The notes beneath the pieces were generated by a model, which searched no databases, was not told the DNA's origin, and was given only the letters and a program-made list of their open reading frames with translations. Below, in pieces: positions 21,515 through 31,575 of a stretch of DNA of 64,000 nt; position 1 is the first letter of the stretch; every line of letters begins with the position of its first letter. The stretch spans positions 240,836,104 to 240,900,103 of the forward strand of contig CM069432.1 of NCBI GenBank assembly GCA_035610365.1, read 5' to 3'. This DNA is from Aquatica leii. Its lineage: Eukaryota > Arthropoda > Insecta > Coleoptera > Lampyridae. The translations under genes were made by a program, and so were the position numbers.

Positions 21515-21579
21515 CCGACGGAACCAGTAATGAGGCAACAGTAGCATAAATGAGCAATAAAGACATTTTGAAGGAGCAT
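21515..21579 (-). CDS. Lcch3: Lcch3-like subunit, exon 1 (start codon and signal peptide)
   Basis: ATG at 21,579-21,577 opens MLLQNVFIAHLCYCCLITGS followed by V and two bases of a Gly codon, then a gtaact donor at 21,514. The peptide is hydrophobic with a small C-terminal region, as expected of a signal peptide that directs a receptor subunit to the secretory pathway. The gg overhang joins the leading a of exon 2 to make GGA (Gly), and the frame continues into IKKTMVSDRL. The intron is 259 bp. This phase match across good splice sites, more than the peptide itself, is the evidence that the exon is real. A longer reading from an upstream in-frame-looking ATG (21,589) is in a different frame and was not used. 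Confidence 0.7.
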
Positions 21580-22057
21580 CCTTAATCAAACCAAATCCTA
21601 TTACGTCTTCTATATGAAACCCATAATATCACAATAAAAAAATGTAAATATACTACAAATTTCTCTTTGTCTTATTCTCTTAAGGTATATATTTACGTAA
21701 CAGTCACATTTCCGTATATATAATTTAATCCACATAATAACAATTTAAATTAAACTTCATATTAGCGACGAATTAACAATTTTTTAATTATTTTCGTGTA
21801 ACAGTTCACTAAACATTCACAGAAATTTAGTTCCATGTTGGTTAATCCATTAAAACGACAAACTGGTTATTTTTAACGTTTCAATTAGGTACATATTATG
21901 AAAAACCGCGAAATATTTAGGTGATGTACCCTATGTAACATCTCGGTTTGTCAAATGTAAGAACATCGTGTACACGCAGGCGTCAGTTTGGACCACGACG
22001 CTTGACGTCGGATGCTGACATCTTTAGGAGTCGATATGCGCTTTCGAAAATTCTCAC

Positions 22058-22130
22058 CTGCGCTGCAATATTCTCGTCTGAGTTTCTAGATTTTCTACCG
22101 CTTCAACACAACATAATAATAATAACAAAA
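22058..22130 (-). other. Candidate 5' UTR exon of the Lcch3-like gene
   Basis: This patch is clearly less AT-rich than its surroundings. On the minus strand it ends in a strong donor, gcgcag|gtgaga at 22,058/22,057. It lies about 0.5 kb upstream of the signal-peptide exon in the right orientation. There is no open frame of note, so it would be untranslated leader. The upstream boundary is arbitrary. A plus-strand frame also crosses here but has no recognisable motif. Confidence 0.3.
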
Positions 22131-24689
22131 AAGGACAAAGTTATCGATAATTGCAGAAATTTTAATTTGGTTACTAAATGATACTTAATTTTATTTAAAA
22201 AGTAAATAATGACATAATATTAAGTTGCAAAAATGATTAAAAAACCAAGCTGAAGAAAATTTATATAATATACATTTTTTAAATAAAATTACTCTAATTG
22301 GGGAAATAAGTAAAAGCGTGGAAATAACTAGAAATATGAGGGATCTAATTAGATTGTATTCTCTCTTGCTTTCTCTCGTAAAAGACTTTGTACTTTTTAT
22401 GTAGGTACATATAAATTATAAGTAATTACCAACGATATGTAAGAGAAGCTATGCTAACAATCAAGTCGAGAGTTATGGTTCACTGGTAGAATTTTAAGTT
22501 TGTATCACTTGGAGAATATTGTTTAGTCAGTGACGAGTGTAATTTATTATTAAAACGATCAGAATTTAAAAACTTGTTTTATTAAAGTTACTTTTTTAAA
22601 TGATAAGGAAATAATGCTAATGAAAACTTTACCTCAAAAACAGGTAAATCATCCAATATTTAAAATTCTAGTTTGTGGCTGCTTACATCGTAAGAAACAA
22701 TTTTAAACGTATTTGATGTATCGTTCATTTTTTATTCATTTTATCAAGTTTTTGTCTGAAGCAAATGTTAAGCCAAAAATTTCATTAGAGGGAGTGCACT
22801 GCACAAGATGCGTATGTTAATTATTGACTCTAAAAGAATTGATTTACTTCGAGAAATATTTAATTTGTTAATGCAATTTATTATTCTGTTACTAAATAGT
22901 TTTTTACAATTTAAAAAAATACTATATATTAAAATTAATTTTTATTTAGAAAATTAAAATATATCGGTTTTTATTAAAAAATTTAGAGATGTCGCAAATC
23001 TTGCAACTATCGTAAGGTGGTGAAAAAAAAACAATATTACCTAGGTAATATAATGAACAAGGTTTATTACGATTTTCAACACTTGTCCATGAAATGCCTG
23101 GGAATTCTTTCCCGTACCTCTTCATGGCTGGAAGATGATAAATCCGTAACACCAATGACTTACAGAGATTTTTTTGTGATAAATGATGAGCGAGAACGTT
23201 CATTATGAAGAACTGCTGCGCGCTGATAATACATAGTGATATATCTGAGGAGAAACTCGATCACGTTATCTTAAATCCATGCACTGGAACAAACATCATG
23301 GCATATATGTAAATGGGTCCGCGTCACTATTTTTTTTCTATTTTTGTAGTTCATTGTTATCTCTCCAACAAGAACAGAAATTGTGCTCGGCATTGAAGTA
23401 GTATTAAAAACTCTAAAACCCAAACACCCCCGGCTGTTGTTTCCCATTTATAGTTTTAGTAGTATGTAATAGTTTAGTCCAAAATGATTGCAAACTGGAG
23501 GGTACATCTTTTATAAAAAAAATTTCTAGAGAAGAACAAAAATGAGTATTTTGGACTGATGTTTTCAAATCGTTAAGAAAATACTCAATAAAGTCTGTCA
23601 TAGTTCGCGACTCTCTTTATTCCAGTCCACTGTTGGCACCAACATTGAGACGCGATGTTTTGGTTGTAAAACTTTAATGTCGTGAATGACCGTACTTATT
23701 TAATTTCTCAAATCTAAGAAATATTTGGTTTGTGTTGCTTACGCTTAGGTTCTTTTTTCCAAGCGGTGTACGGTAAGAAACACAAACCAAGCAACAAAAT
23801 CTCAAAACATCAAACTGTATTTGACACAATTCACAGTAAACTTTAACTGCTTTCGAAGATGATGTTTGGTAGTAAATAGTGGGAAATAATTAAAAGTACA
23901 ATTTTAGCTTATAAGTTTAAATGGTAACTTTCAAGAAAATGACGAACATTAGGTCTCACAGATTTATTAACACTAAAAAAACAAAATTTCAAATACAAAA
24001 CGTTGAGACAATAACAAATGTATAAGTAAGAAATTTTATCGTACACTCAGATTTTATATTAATTTAAAAACTACTTGAATTTAAATTTTGGACGCCACGA
24101 TATTTTTAAAATTAAATGTTAAAATCCGAAAATACATCAAACAAAATAATCATAAGAAAATATAATTAAAAAGTAATCAACAAATGTATTTACAAGGTTA
24201 AACGTACCGAAAGTCGAGATGAGCATTGCAGTTACCTGATTACATTGAGTCGTCACACAAATACAATTACGATTGATCTCTTATTCATATATGTAGATGT
24301 GGTGTAAAATCACAACCTGTGATTTTTCACAGCAACTTGTTTTGTCACTTTGAGCAACCTGTGACAGGTCTTGGTAAACCATGTACTTGCTGTTAAACAG
24401 GTAAACGTTTCGGTTGGAGTTGCATATAACCATAAAACATTTGAGTGACGAATAGGTGATTTTACTACGGTATAAAACACAACTTCGAACCTAGACTGTA
24501 GATTGCATAATCGTTATCGTATAGTAGTGACGTTCACAGTAGGTATTGCACATGTAGGTAAACCAATATTCATACTAGTCACGGACTGACAAATCACAGA
24601 TTATTATGTCACTGTCGCTTTAACCTGGGACTAAGTAATAACATTCCCGTAGCATGCGTAAAGAACAACGAAAAAACTTACTTCTAACT
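22131..24689. other. 2.5-kb gene-free stretch upstream of the Lcch3-like gene
   Basis: No recognised coding region. It contains a perfect 18-bp palindrome (atattacctaggtaatat, 23,034-23,051), a hairpin at 23,725-23,790, and at 24,305-24,370 several copies of the word acctgtga or its complement tcacaggt. Short frames near 22.95-23.2 and 23.4-23.6 kb have no motif I know. Promoter elements of the Lcch3-like gene might lie here, but none can be assigned. Confidence 0.4.
23725..23790. repeat. Hairpin with 18-bp arms
   Basis: Left arm ttggtttgtgttgcttac (23,725-23,742) and right arm gtaagaaacacaaaccaa (23,773-23,790) pair at 17 of 18 positions around a 30-nt loop. It could be the remnant of a small inverted-repeat element. 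No coding context. Confidence 0.75.
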
Positions 24690-24955
24690 ATTTATGATCA
24701 TTAAGCGACTTTCGGCTTAGACCGCGTCGTAGTTAAACACCCAGACTTTTTAGGCTTGGTCTTAGTCTCTCCTTGAGAGCCAAAACAAGAAGTAGAACTT
24801 GGCTTCACATAACCATTGTTCACTAAGGTTCTAGTAAATTGACGGAGTTTCGAGTCTAGATTCTCAGGTTGGCAAATAGAAAAGGCACGATGAACCAAAA
24901 ATTCAATAACAGAACGTTTCGAACTATCCCCTCTTTGGTTCCCGGTCATTAATCA
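24690..24955 (-). mobile_element. PLE fragment: RT tail fused to pseudo-LTR sequence
   Basis: On the minus strand the frame reads SSKRSVIEFLVHRAFS and TRTLVNNGYVK, the same PLE region as at 3.6-3.7 kb. It then jumps directly to PSSTSCFGSQGETKTKPKKS, the pseudo-LTR reading frame found in the hairpins at 9.1, 19.5 and 47.6 kb. The junction falls at agccaagttctact. It shows that the hairpin sequences and the PLE coding region belong to one family or to recombining families. Confidence 0.78.
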
Positions 24956-25196
24956 TTTATCGAAAACACGCACCTTAGCAACCATAACCCAATCCTTCTC
25001 TTTTATATATGGAGACTATTTCTTCTTAAGTCACTTCTACGGAGTTTAGAATCTGGCTTGGTTCACAAGTTGATTACCTAACTCGGTAGTGGTTCTTAGT
25101 TAGATTTCGGTTGCTTGTTTAAGTTTTGCGATTTATCATATGCCCTGATGAAGCCCCTTACAGTATAGATTCCGGTCGTGGAAGCCTTCGCTATTA
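24956..25196 (+). mobile_element. PLE 3' UTR fragment in the opposite orientation
   Basis: Plus-strand match to the 3' UTR of the PLE at 4.27-4.5 kb and to 46.93-47.05 kb, including gagtttagaatctggcttgg. It contains the first half of a hammerhead-like motif, cctgatgaagcccctta (about 25,144-25,160), but the stem II/GAAAC half is deleted. It continues with tccggtcgtggaagccttcg, whose complement begins the PLE at 46,026. It abuts the minus-oriented PLE fragment head to head. Confidence 0.75.
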
Positions 25197-25206
25197 CAGA
25201 GTGGGT

Positions 25207-25380
25207 TAGAAATCGGTATACGGGGTTTGTTGACTTTGGAACAAATTTGGAACACTGACGAGTTGAAAGAAGCTAAAGAATTGTGGGTTTTTATGCTTGT
25301 TGGAAATGGAATGGAAATACCGTTTGCATATTTTTCCCTATCTGGGCTGAATGGATCAGAACGTGCAAATAGAATAATAG
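25207..25380 (+). pseudogene. P-element transposase, fragment before the LINE insertion
   Basis: Starts with RYTGFVDFGTNLEH (about 25,214-25,255). After one frame change it reads DELKEAKELWVFMLVGNGME and IPFAYFSLSGLNGSERANRI. These match the central catalytic region of P-element/THAP9 transposases, where an Asp in the FVDFG context is expected. The apparent 91-codon frame continuing to 25,502 is not a gene: its last third is the 3' UTR of the inserted LINE. Confidence 0.8.
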
Positions 25381-25519
25381 TGCCGGACTCTTACCAGCTA
25401 AAACCATCTCCTTCTTTCCTATTTGTTAACAGAGGTCGAAGGAATCGCCCAATGGCATTCATCTTCGCCCTAGGATTTAGGTTGTTTCTTTATCTTGTGT
25501 AGTTGTTTTTTTTATTTAT

Positions 25520-28170
25520 TTAATTCTTTTCTTCTTTCTCTTTTTTTCTCTCTTCTTTTTCTTTACTTTGTATAATATACGTGATTATCTTATTAATTTT
25601 GTTCCATTGATCTTCATTTTTTAGCATATGATTTATTATGTTTTGCGCGTTAATTTCGATTTTATTTTCATCCATCATTTCCTTTCTTACGTAGTTCCAT
25701 TTTTTGCATTTGAATATTGCGTGTTCTGTGGTGTCTTTATGTTGGCAGTATACACAGTTGTCGTCGTCAGTTTTCTTAAATCTCTTTGAATCAGCTTTAA
25801 AGCATCCGTGTCCAGTCAATACCTGTGTAAGTTCGTAACTTAATTTTCCGTGTTCTCTGTTGTAGCACGATCTAATGTCTTTTGTTATTCTTTTTGTCCA
25901 TTGTCCTTTGGTGTTATTCTGGTTCCATTCTTCCTGCCATGTCTATGGTGTTTTCCCTTATTTGTAGTTTTTCTTTTTTTGTTTTCCCTTTGGATTGCTT
26001 TCTTTATTCTATCATTAAGTGCAACTTATTACCTGTATTGCCGCTGTGGAGACTGTTCTGTAGCTTCTAGCAATTCTTATTCCCGCTTTCCTTTGGACTC
26101 CTTCTATTTTTATCTTGTATTTTTCTTTCTCTGCCAATTCTTTCCATATCTCCCATCCATATAGGACCATAGAGTTTGCCACACTTGTTAGTAGTTTCCT
26201 CTTATTAGTATTGGGTCCGTCTATATTAGGCATGATTTTTACTAACGCTACCTTATCCGCTTTTTTTATGGCTTTGTTTATATGCGTTCTCATATTCAAT
26301 TTTTCCCTATGTGAACTCCGAGGTACTTTATATTATTCTGGCTTTTGATAACTTTTTCTTCTATTTTGATGTTTATTTCTTTAATTGTATTTTTGCTTTC
26401 CAACACTATGATTTCTGTTTTTTCACTGGCCACTTGCATGTTCTTCCCTTTGATTTTTTTCATAATTATTTGTATGGTTTTATTTAGTTTTTCTTCTAGT
26501 TCTGTTTTGTTTTTTCTTGTTGCAATTATTGCCAGGTCATCTGCGTATGTGATTGTTTTGCATCCCATAGGGAGTTTTACCTGTAACATTTCGTCATAGA
26601 ATATATTCCATAGCGTAGGTCCCAAGACGGAATCTTGTGGCACTCCACAGATCAGTTGTAGCTTAGTTTTCTTTTCTACGATGGTTATGGTTCTATCTTC
26701 TAAGTATCCCTTAATAACTTCTATTAGATATTATGATATTTTTTTTGTTCGTTTCTTTGATTATTTCTTTCCAGGGTACTTCGTTAAACGCGATTTTGAC
26801 GTCTATTGTAACCATAGCTACAAAGTCTCTGTTCTTTGCTTTTCTTACGAATTCTTTAATTTGTTCTAGTGCAGTTATTGTGGATTTTCCTTTTCTAAAG
26901 CCGTGTTGGCTGCTGGCTATGCTGTTTTTTTCGTTTAATTCGGATACTATTCTGTTATTAATAATTTTTTCATACAGTTTTCCTACAGTATTTATTAGAC
27001 ATATTGGTCTGTACGTTTTTTTTTGTCTGGTTTTTTTATTAGTATGAGTTTTGCTGTTTTCCAGCTTTTTGGGAATTTGGTGTTCTTGATGAGCGCATCT
27101 AAGACTTTTTTTTATAATATTCGGTTTTTTCCGAGCTATGAGTTTAATAACTTCTGGTGGTACACCATCTGGGCCTGATGCTTTTTTGCTTCCAATATTT
27201 GTTCCTGCTTCTTGTATTTCTTTAATTGTAATGTCTGGAATGTTTTCTGGTGCTATTCTAGTTTTCTCCCATTTTTCGTTTTTTACTCGTGGGAAGAGTT
27301 TTTTGGCGATTTTTTCCTGCTCTGTGTCTGTAATGTGTAATATACTTTTTGTTATTAACTTGTTTATTGCAATTATGCACGCCATTCCCTTATATCTCCA
27401 TCTACCATTCGACATAGCTTTTTCCATGCTTCCTTCTTAGCTTTTTCTATTTCGGTCTTTAGTATTATTTTATTTTGTTTGTATGTTGTCTCCATTTCTT
27501 GTATTATCTGGTCTGGTAGTTTGCTTCTTCTTCCTCTTTGTAATTTTCTTCTTTCTCCTTGGCACTTGTTATAATTTTGATAATGTCCTCCTCTTTCCCT
27601 TCTTTGTATTTCCATTCTTGTATTTTTCTTTTTCTTTTTGTTGTGGTAGATTCTTTTTGTTGTATGTGGATATATATATTTTTGTGGTCGCTAAAATTTT
27701 CCTCGTTGCTGATCTTCCATTTTATTGATCGGTGTTTCGCCATTGTTTAATATAGTTAGTTTATTTGCGATTTTCCATTCTACCATTTTTTCTCCTTTTT
27801 TATCCGTTTTTTTGGAAGTCCACTATACGAGTGGCCTTGCTGTTAAAGTCTCCTCCGATGATTTTATTTTTTTTTTTTGCATGGCTTTTTCTATTTGTTC
27901 TAGATATGTTTCTAGTTCCGCTGGCTTAAGTCTGGGTGTGGCATAACATGAATATATTTTTAGTTCGTTTGTTTCTATCGACGAATATCCTTCCTCTTTT
28001 CCGGTGTCGTACACTTTGATTTTATTTGTTGCAATATATACTGCTGCACCTCCCTTTCTATCTACTATCCATTTATTACTTTTATCAGTCATTTTTAAGT
28101 TTGGTTCGCTGACCAATGCAAAATCTATGTTTTTTTCGGCGCATTTTAGAACTTGAAGTAGTTTAATCAT
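25520..28170 (-). pseudogene. R1-like ORF2: endonuclease, reverse transcriptase, Cys-His tail
   Basis: Endonuclease: IDFALVSEPNLKM, WIVDRKGGAAVYIATNKIKV and IYSCYATPRLKPAELETYLE (about 28,120-27,900). The GDFN motif seems lost to decay. RT: GPDGVPPEVIKLIARKKPNI (about 27,180-27,120), YRPICLINTVGKLYEKIIN, SSQHGFRKGKSTITALEQIK, motif A AMVTIDVKIAFNEVPW, motif B QDSVLGPTLWNIFYDEML, motif C KTITYADDLAIIATRK (about 26,560-26,513). The tail (25,819-25,700) has TGHGCFKADSKRFKK and NCVYCQHKDTTEHAIFKCKK, the CCHC motif of R1-clade proteins. At least four frame changes split it into open pieces, so it is not functional, although the YADD is intact. Confidence 0.85.
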
Positions 28171-28316
28171 AAATATACAAAATAAATAAATAAAAGCTCT
28201 ATAAATATATATATAATTCTGCTATGTATTAATAATAAATAAATAAATTCACTAATCTTAATTTTTTAAAATATCACAGTTTTTATCACAGCATTTACTC
28301 TTATTTTATATTTGAT

Positions 28317-28605
28317 TTATCTCAGCTCTATTGTTTTGTTCTCTTGCGTTTTAACCTTTTTCTGCTTTCTTAGTTCTTTTAGTTGGGTGTGTATATGCTT
28401 ACACCCACTTTTTCCGGCTCGGTGCCCAGACGTATTACATAGTGGACAATATTTCTCCTCTTCACAATCTTTTTGTGTGTGTCCCTGTTTACCGCAGTTG
28501 TGACACAGTGCTGTTCTATCCGTGCCCTTGTAGTGTATTGCTTTGTGTCCACATTCCCAGCATTTGTAGCATCTTTTTATACTGTACTGTTCCTCTATGT
28601 TACAT
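28317..28605 (-). pseudogene. R1-like ORF1 C-terminus with three CCHC zinc knuckles
   Basis: Open to the 5' truncation point: CYKCWECGHKAIHYKG, CHNCGKQGHTQKDCEEE and CPLCNTSGHRAGKSGC, then a basic tail ending at a TAA at 28,319-28,317. Three spaced Cys-Cys-His-Cys knuckles are the hallmark of ORF1 (gag-like) proteins of R1 and related LINEs, which bind element RNA. In the first knuckle the last Cys is Tyr/Lys-like (HYKG), so that one is degenerate. The stop is followed by about 145 bp of AT-rich spacer before ORF2. Confidence 0.85.
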
Positions 28606-28613
28606 AATAATAG

Positions 28614-30106
28614 GTTTGGATTTTTTAAATTCTGTCAATATAATTGTCGCTTGTTTAACATATGATGCCGCACCAGTAAGTTTGAATATGGTTTTCAATC
28701 TTGGAGCAGATTTGACAAATATGGACAATCTGAAAATACATTTTAAAAATCCATCAAATGATTCTGACGTTTTTATTATGCCAGATTCTTGTCACATGCT
28801 TAAGTTAACTCGAAATTATCTTGAAACTCAAAAAGTACTGGTAGCGGCAAATAATCGAGAAATCTAATGGGAATATTTTGAGAAACTAGTCGATCCACAA
28901 GAAAAAAAAAGGTTTACATCTTGCAAACAAGCTGAAAAAGAGACATTTACAGTGGTTTAATGAAAAAATAAAAGTAAAAGTTGCTGCCCAAACGTTTAGT
29001 GATAGTGTTGCAGATGCTTTAGAGTTTTTGTGTTGTAAACTTAAAATTCTCAAATTTGAAGGTGCCGAAGAAACTATAGAATTTTGTCGTGTGATAAATA
29101 ACACTTTTGACATTTTAAATGGTAGGAACTTCTTATCCAAATCAAAGTCTATAGGCCCACTGAACAAGCAAAATTTGACTTAGTACTTGAATTACGTAGT
29201 AAATTACTTTAAGGGAATGAAATCAATTTCGAATCAAGCAATTATTTATACTACAAGAAAGATGGGGTTTCTCGGATTTATTATTGCCGCCGATACAATT
29301 ATTATTGAAAATGATTTATCCTTATTCAAATTTTTACTTACGTATAAACTTAGCCAGGACCATTTAGGGTTATTTTTTCAGTGCGGTGCGTTCTAAAGGT
29401 GGCTATAATAACAATCCGACTGATAAAAAATTTTAGTCAGCATTTAAAAAACTTTTAATACACGCAGAAGTAAAAGAATCCGCATTTGCCAACATTATGG
29501 CATTAGACGAAACAAGTATTTTACACGTTTCATCTTCAAATACTATTTCAACGACAAATATGGGAATTAATTTAACCGAGCATGACATATTTTTCACTGC
29601 AAATGAAAATGATCATGACTATATAATGATAAAATCTTGGGACTTATCGGTTTATTCTAAAAATGTTATTTATTACGTATCTAGTTTTGTTTTAAATGCA
29701 TTGAGCAAATGTACAGCGTGCGCAGTATGCTTACAAGCCTTAAGTGGTAAGTCGGAAATTTTGTCACAATCTCAATTAGTTAAATCAAGAGGATATCTTA
29801 AGCGGCATCGTATTTGCGAATTAACTGAAAGAAACAGGCTATTTTAAAAGCGAGAAGAAGTTTTATGACCAAAAAATAACTTTGAAAGTAATGAGTGAAA
29901 TTGATAGTAGCATATTTAATCCTTTATCAGATCATATGCTCGATACCGATGTTTTGAATAATCACGTTACACAATTAACTAAATTAATTATAAAACACAA
30001 TTTAAAGATTAGAATAAATTACGAAACAGGATTAAGGACGGACAAGTGCATCAATAATCGAATACGAAGTAAATTAACTAAATCGATATTATTTAGAAAT
30101 CATTAG
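28614..30106 (+). pseudogene. P-element transposase, fragment after the LINE insertion
   Basis: Reads GLDFLNSVNIIVACLTYDAA, FNLGADLTNMDNLKIHF, then FIMPDSCHMLKLTRNYLETQ, the conserved D.CHMLKL.RN block (Asp catalytic in P transposases). Next come NNTFDILNGRNFLSKSKSIG (about 29,098), TRKMGFLGFIIAADTI, LLTYKLSQDHLGLFF (about 29,327-29,372) and, after a frame change, SKGGYNNNPTDKKF. The TYKLSQDHLE and GG.NNNPT motifs are diagnostic of P/THAP9. The C-terminal parts lie at 29,497-29,847 (NVIYYVSSFVLNALSKCTAC) and 29,882-30,106 (NNHVTQLTKLIIKHNLKIRI, RSKLTKSILFRNH). At least four frame changes and stops. Confidence 0.85.
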
Positions 30107-30304
30107 TAATAACAGAAATGTCAACTAGGTCTAGGATTTTTGGTGTTCAGAATTTGTTTATGCAGTTTAATCTGCAACATTTATTTGTCTTATGTTTATT
30201 TTCAGTACTGTTTTGGCAGGTTGGCAACCACGTAACAATTTGTCACTAACAAACGTACACTCAAAGAAAAATAATATTTTAAAGATACGTAAAAGAAACC
30301 AGCC

Positions 30305-30347
30305 ATTCACGAGAGTTACTGACAGCCCGTCAGTAACTCTCGTGAAT
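30305..30347. repeat. Perfect 19-bp-arm hairpin
   Basis: attcacgagagttactgac (30,305-30,323) is followed by a 5-nt loop and its exact complement (30,329-30,347). The core gtcagtaact is repeated again at 30,359. Perfect arms in otherwise decayed DNA suggest recent origin or a repeat-terminus junction. Confidence 0.85.
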
Positions 30348-31299
30348 ACGAAACACCACCCGTCAGTAACTTTTTTTGGGGAAGTGAAAAAAAAACCAGC
30401 GCGTAAACAAGTCTTTTCGAGTACGTAAAAAAACCATCGCGTAAATTAACTCCCTTGCACGAGTACGTGGAAAAAACAGCCTGACGGTAACTTCTTTTTC
30501 ACGACTAAGTCAGAAGAAGAATTGCCATATGCAACTTTCTTCGTTTTTGCACCGCGTCAGGGTTTTTCAAACCTCCGTTTAAAACTCTGCTTTTTATTTG
30601 AACGCAATTTTTGCTTATTCCCTAAAACGCTTTTTTTTGATTGGTTAAGTTCACGAACCCTCTGAGTACCAAATCTGCCAATTGGCTTTTCCTTTTTTTA
30701 CTCAAACTGTTGAAGGCGGCGTTATGCCCCTTTCTACCTTTAAGATGTTACATCGTTTTCTTACTGGGCGGCGTGCATGTTTCAGATGGAATAAAAGATT
30801 TACCGATTCTACAAATTTTTTCCATTTTAATATTGAACAAATGCGCTACTGACTATAAAAAACCATTAAGCGACGAACTTTACTTTAACATGAATCTTTT
30901 CTCTAATCTTAACAGATTTATCACGCTAATAACCTTTAGAATTGCCTGACTGTTCGTACAGTTTCAACATTCAAAATTTACATTTTATTTTACATACTTT
31001 CGAAACCGTCACAATTTTTGTATTGAAACGATTTGCTTAATTTTCTTAGACTTATTCCCACAGCGGCAAAATAAATCAACGTACTAGCTGGACATATGCA
31101 AACTATAGTGATTTTATGCCAGTAGATTTACCTGTAACCTCCGTCTAGCTTCACTGATAAGAAAATTTCTTTTCCGGACACATGTGTTTACATTTGCTGC
31201 GTTTTATCGAGTTTTCACGCTGTCAGACCATCGCTCCCAGGGTTCACATGGGTTGGAATTTACGTACAAGATTAATTAATTAAATAACTAATAAATTAT

Positions 31300-31575
31300 C
31301 CTAAAACGGTGCAAGAATGAGGAAAGTTGCACATAAACATTTTTTATAGAGAACAAAGGTTACTATTAAAAAATTCCGCGGAAGGGTACAAATACCTCCA
31401 ATAGTTTAGAGATACAAGCTTGCAAAGTTGGGCGAAAATGTCACACATTACGTTAGAATTCTGTAACTATTGATATAATTATACACTCCCGCGGACTTTT
31501 TTGTAGTAAATTTTATGCTCAATAAATTGTTTATGTGCAATTTGTACCGTTTTTGCAGTGCACAAGGCGGAAGCT
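31300..31575. repeat. Imperfect inverted repeat, probable MITE remnant
   Basis: The left arm (about 31,305-31,385: ggtgcaag, gttgcacataaaca, attccgcgga) pairs with the right arm (about 31,488-31,570: tcccgcgga, tgtttatgtgcaa, gtaccg) over about 75-80 bp with roughly three quarters identity by eye. A third cccgcgga lies at 31,577. No coding capacity. Confidence 0.55.

Larger units (their letters stand above)
25381..28605 (-). mobile_element. R1-like non-LTR retrotransposon inserted in the P-element
   Basis: The insert is 3,225 bp with an 8-bp target duplication, aataatag. On the minus strand it carries the C-terminal part of ORF1 with zinc knuckles, a short AT-rich spacer, ORF2 with endonuclease, RT and a Cys-His tail, and a 3' UTR of about 140 bp ending near 25,381 with ggttttagctggtaagagtc. 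The layout, the WNIFYDEML-type motif B and the GHGCF...CxxC tail place it in the R1/Waldo-like group. It is 5' truncated within ORF1. Confidence 0.88.
25197..30110 (+). mobile_element. P-element (THAP9-like) split by an R1-like LINE
   Basis: P-element transposase sequence occurs in two blocks, 25,197-25,380 and 28,606-30,110, separated by the minus-strand LINE at 25,381-28,605. Both junctions carry aataatag (25,373-25,380 and 28,606-28,613). Removing the LINE and one copy of this 8-bp duplication restores an open frame through the junction: SERANRIIGLDFLNSVNIIV. The 5' end with the THAP domain is missing, replaced by PLE sequence. No 31-bp-type terminal repeats were found. Confidence 0.85.

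Noticed and set aside
23034..23051. Perfect 18-bp palindrome atattacctaggtaatat
   Set aside because: Short AT-rich palindromes are expected by chance in 64 kb of such composition, and no partner or context was found.
25227..25502. A 91-codon open frame as an independent gene
   Set aside because: Its first part is P-element transposase and its last part is the 3' UTR of the inserted R1-like LINE; the target duplication lies in the middle.
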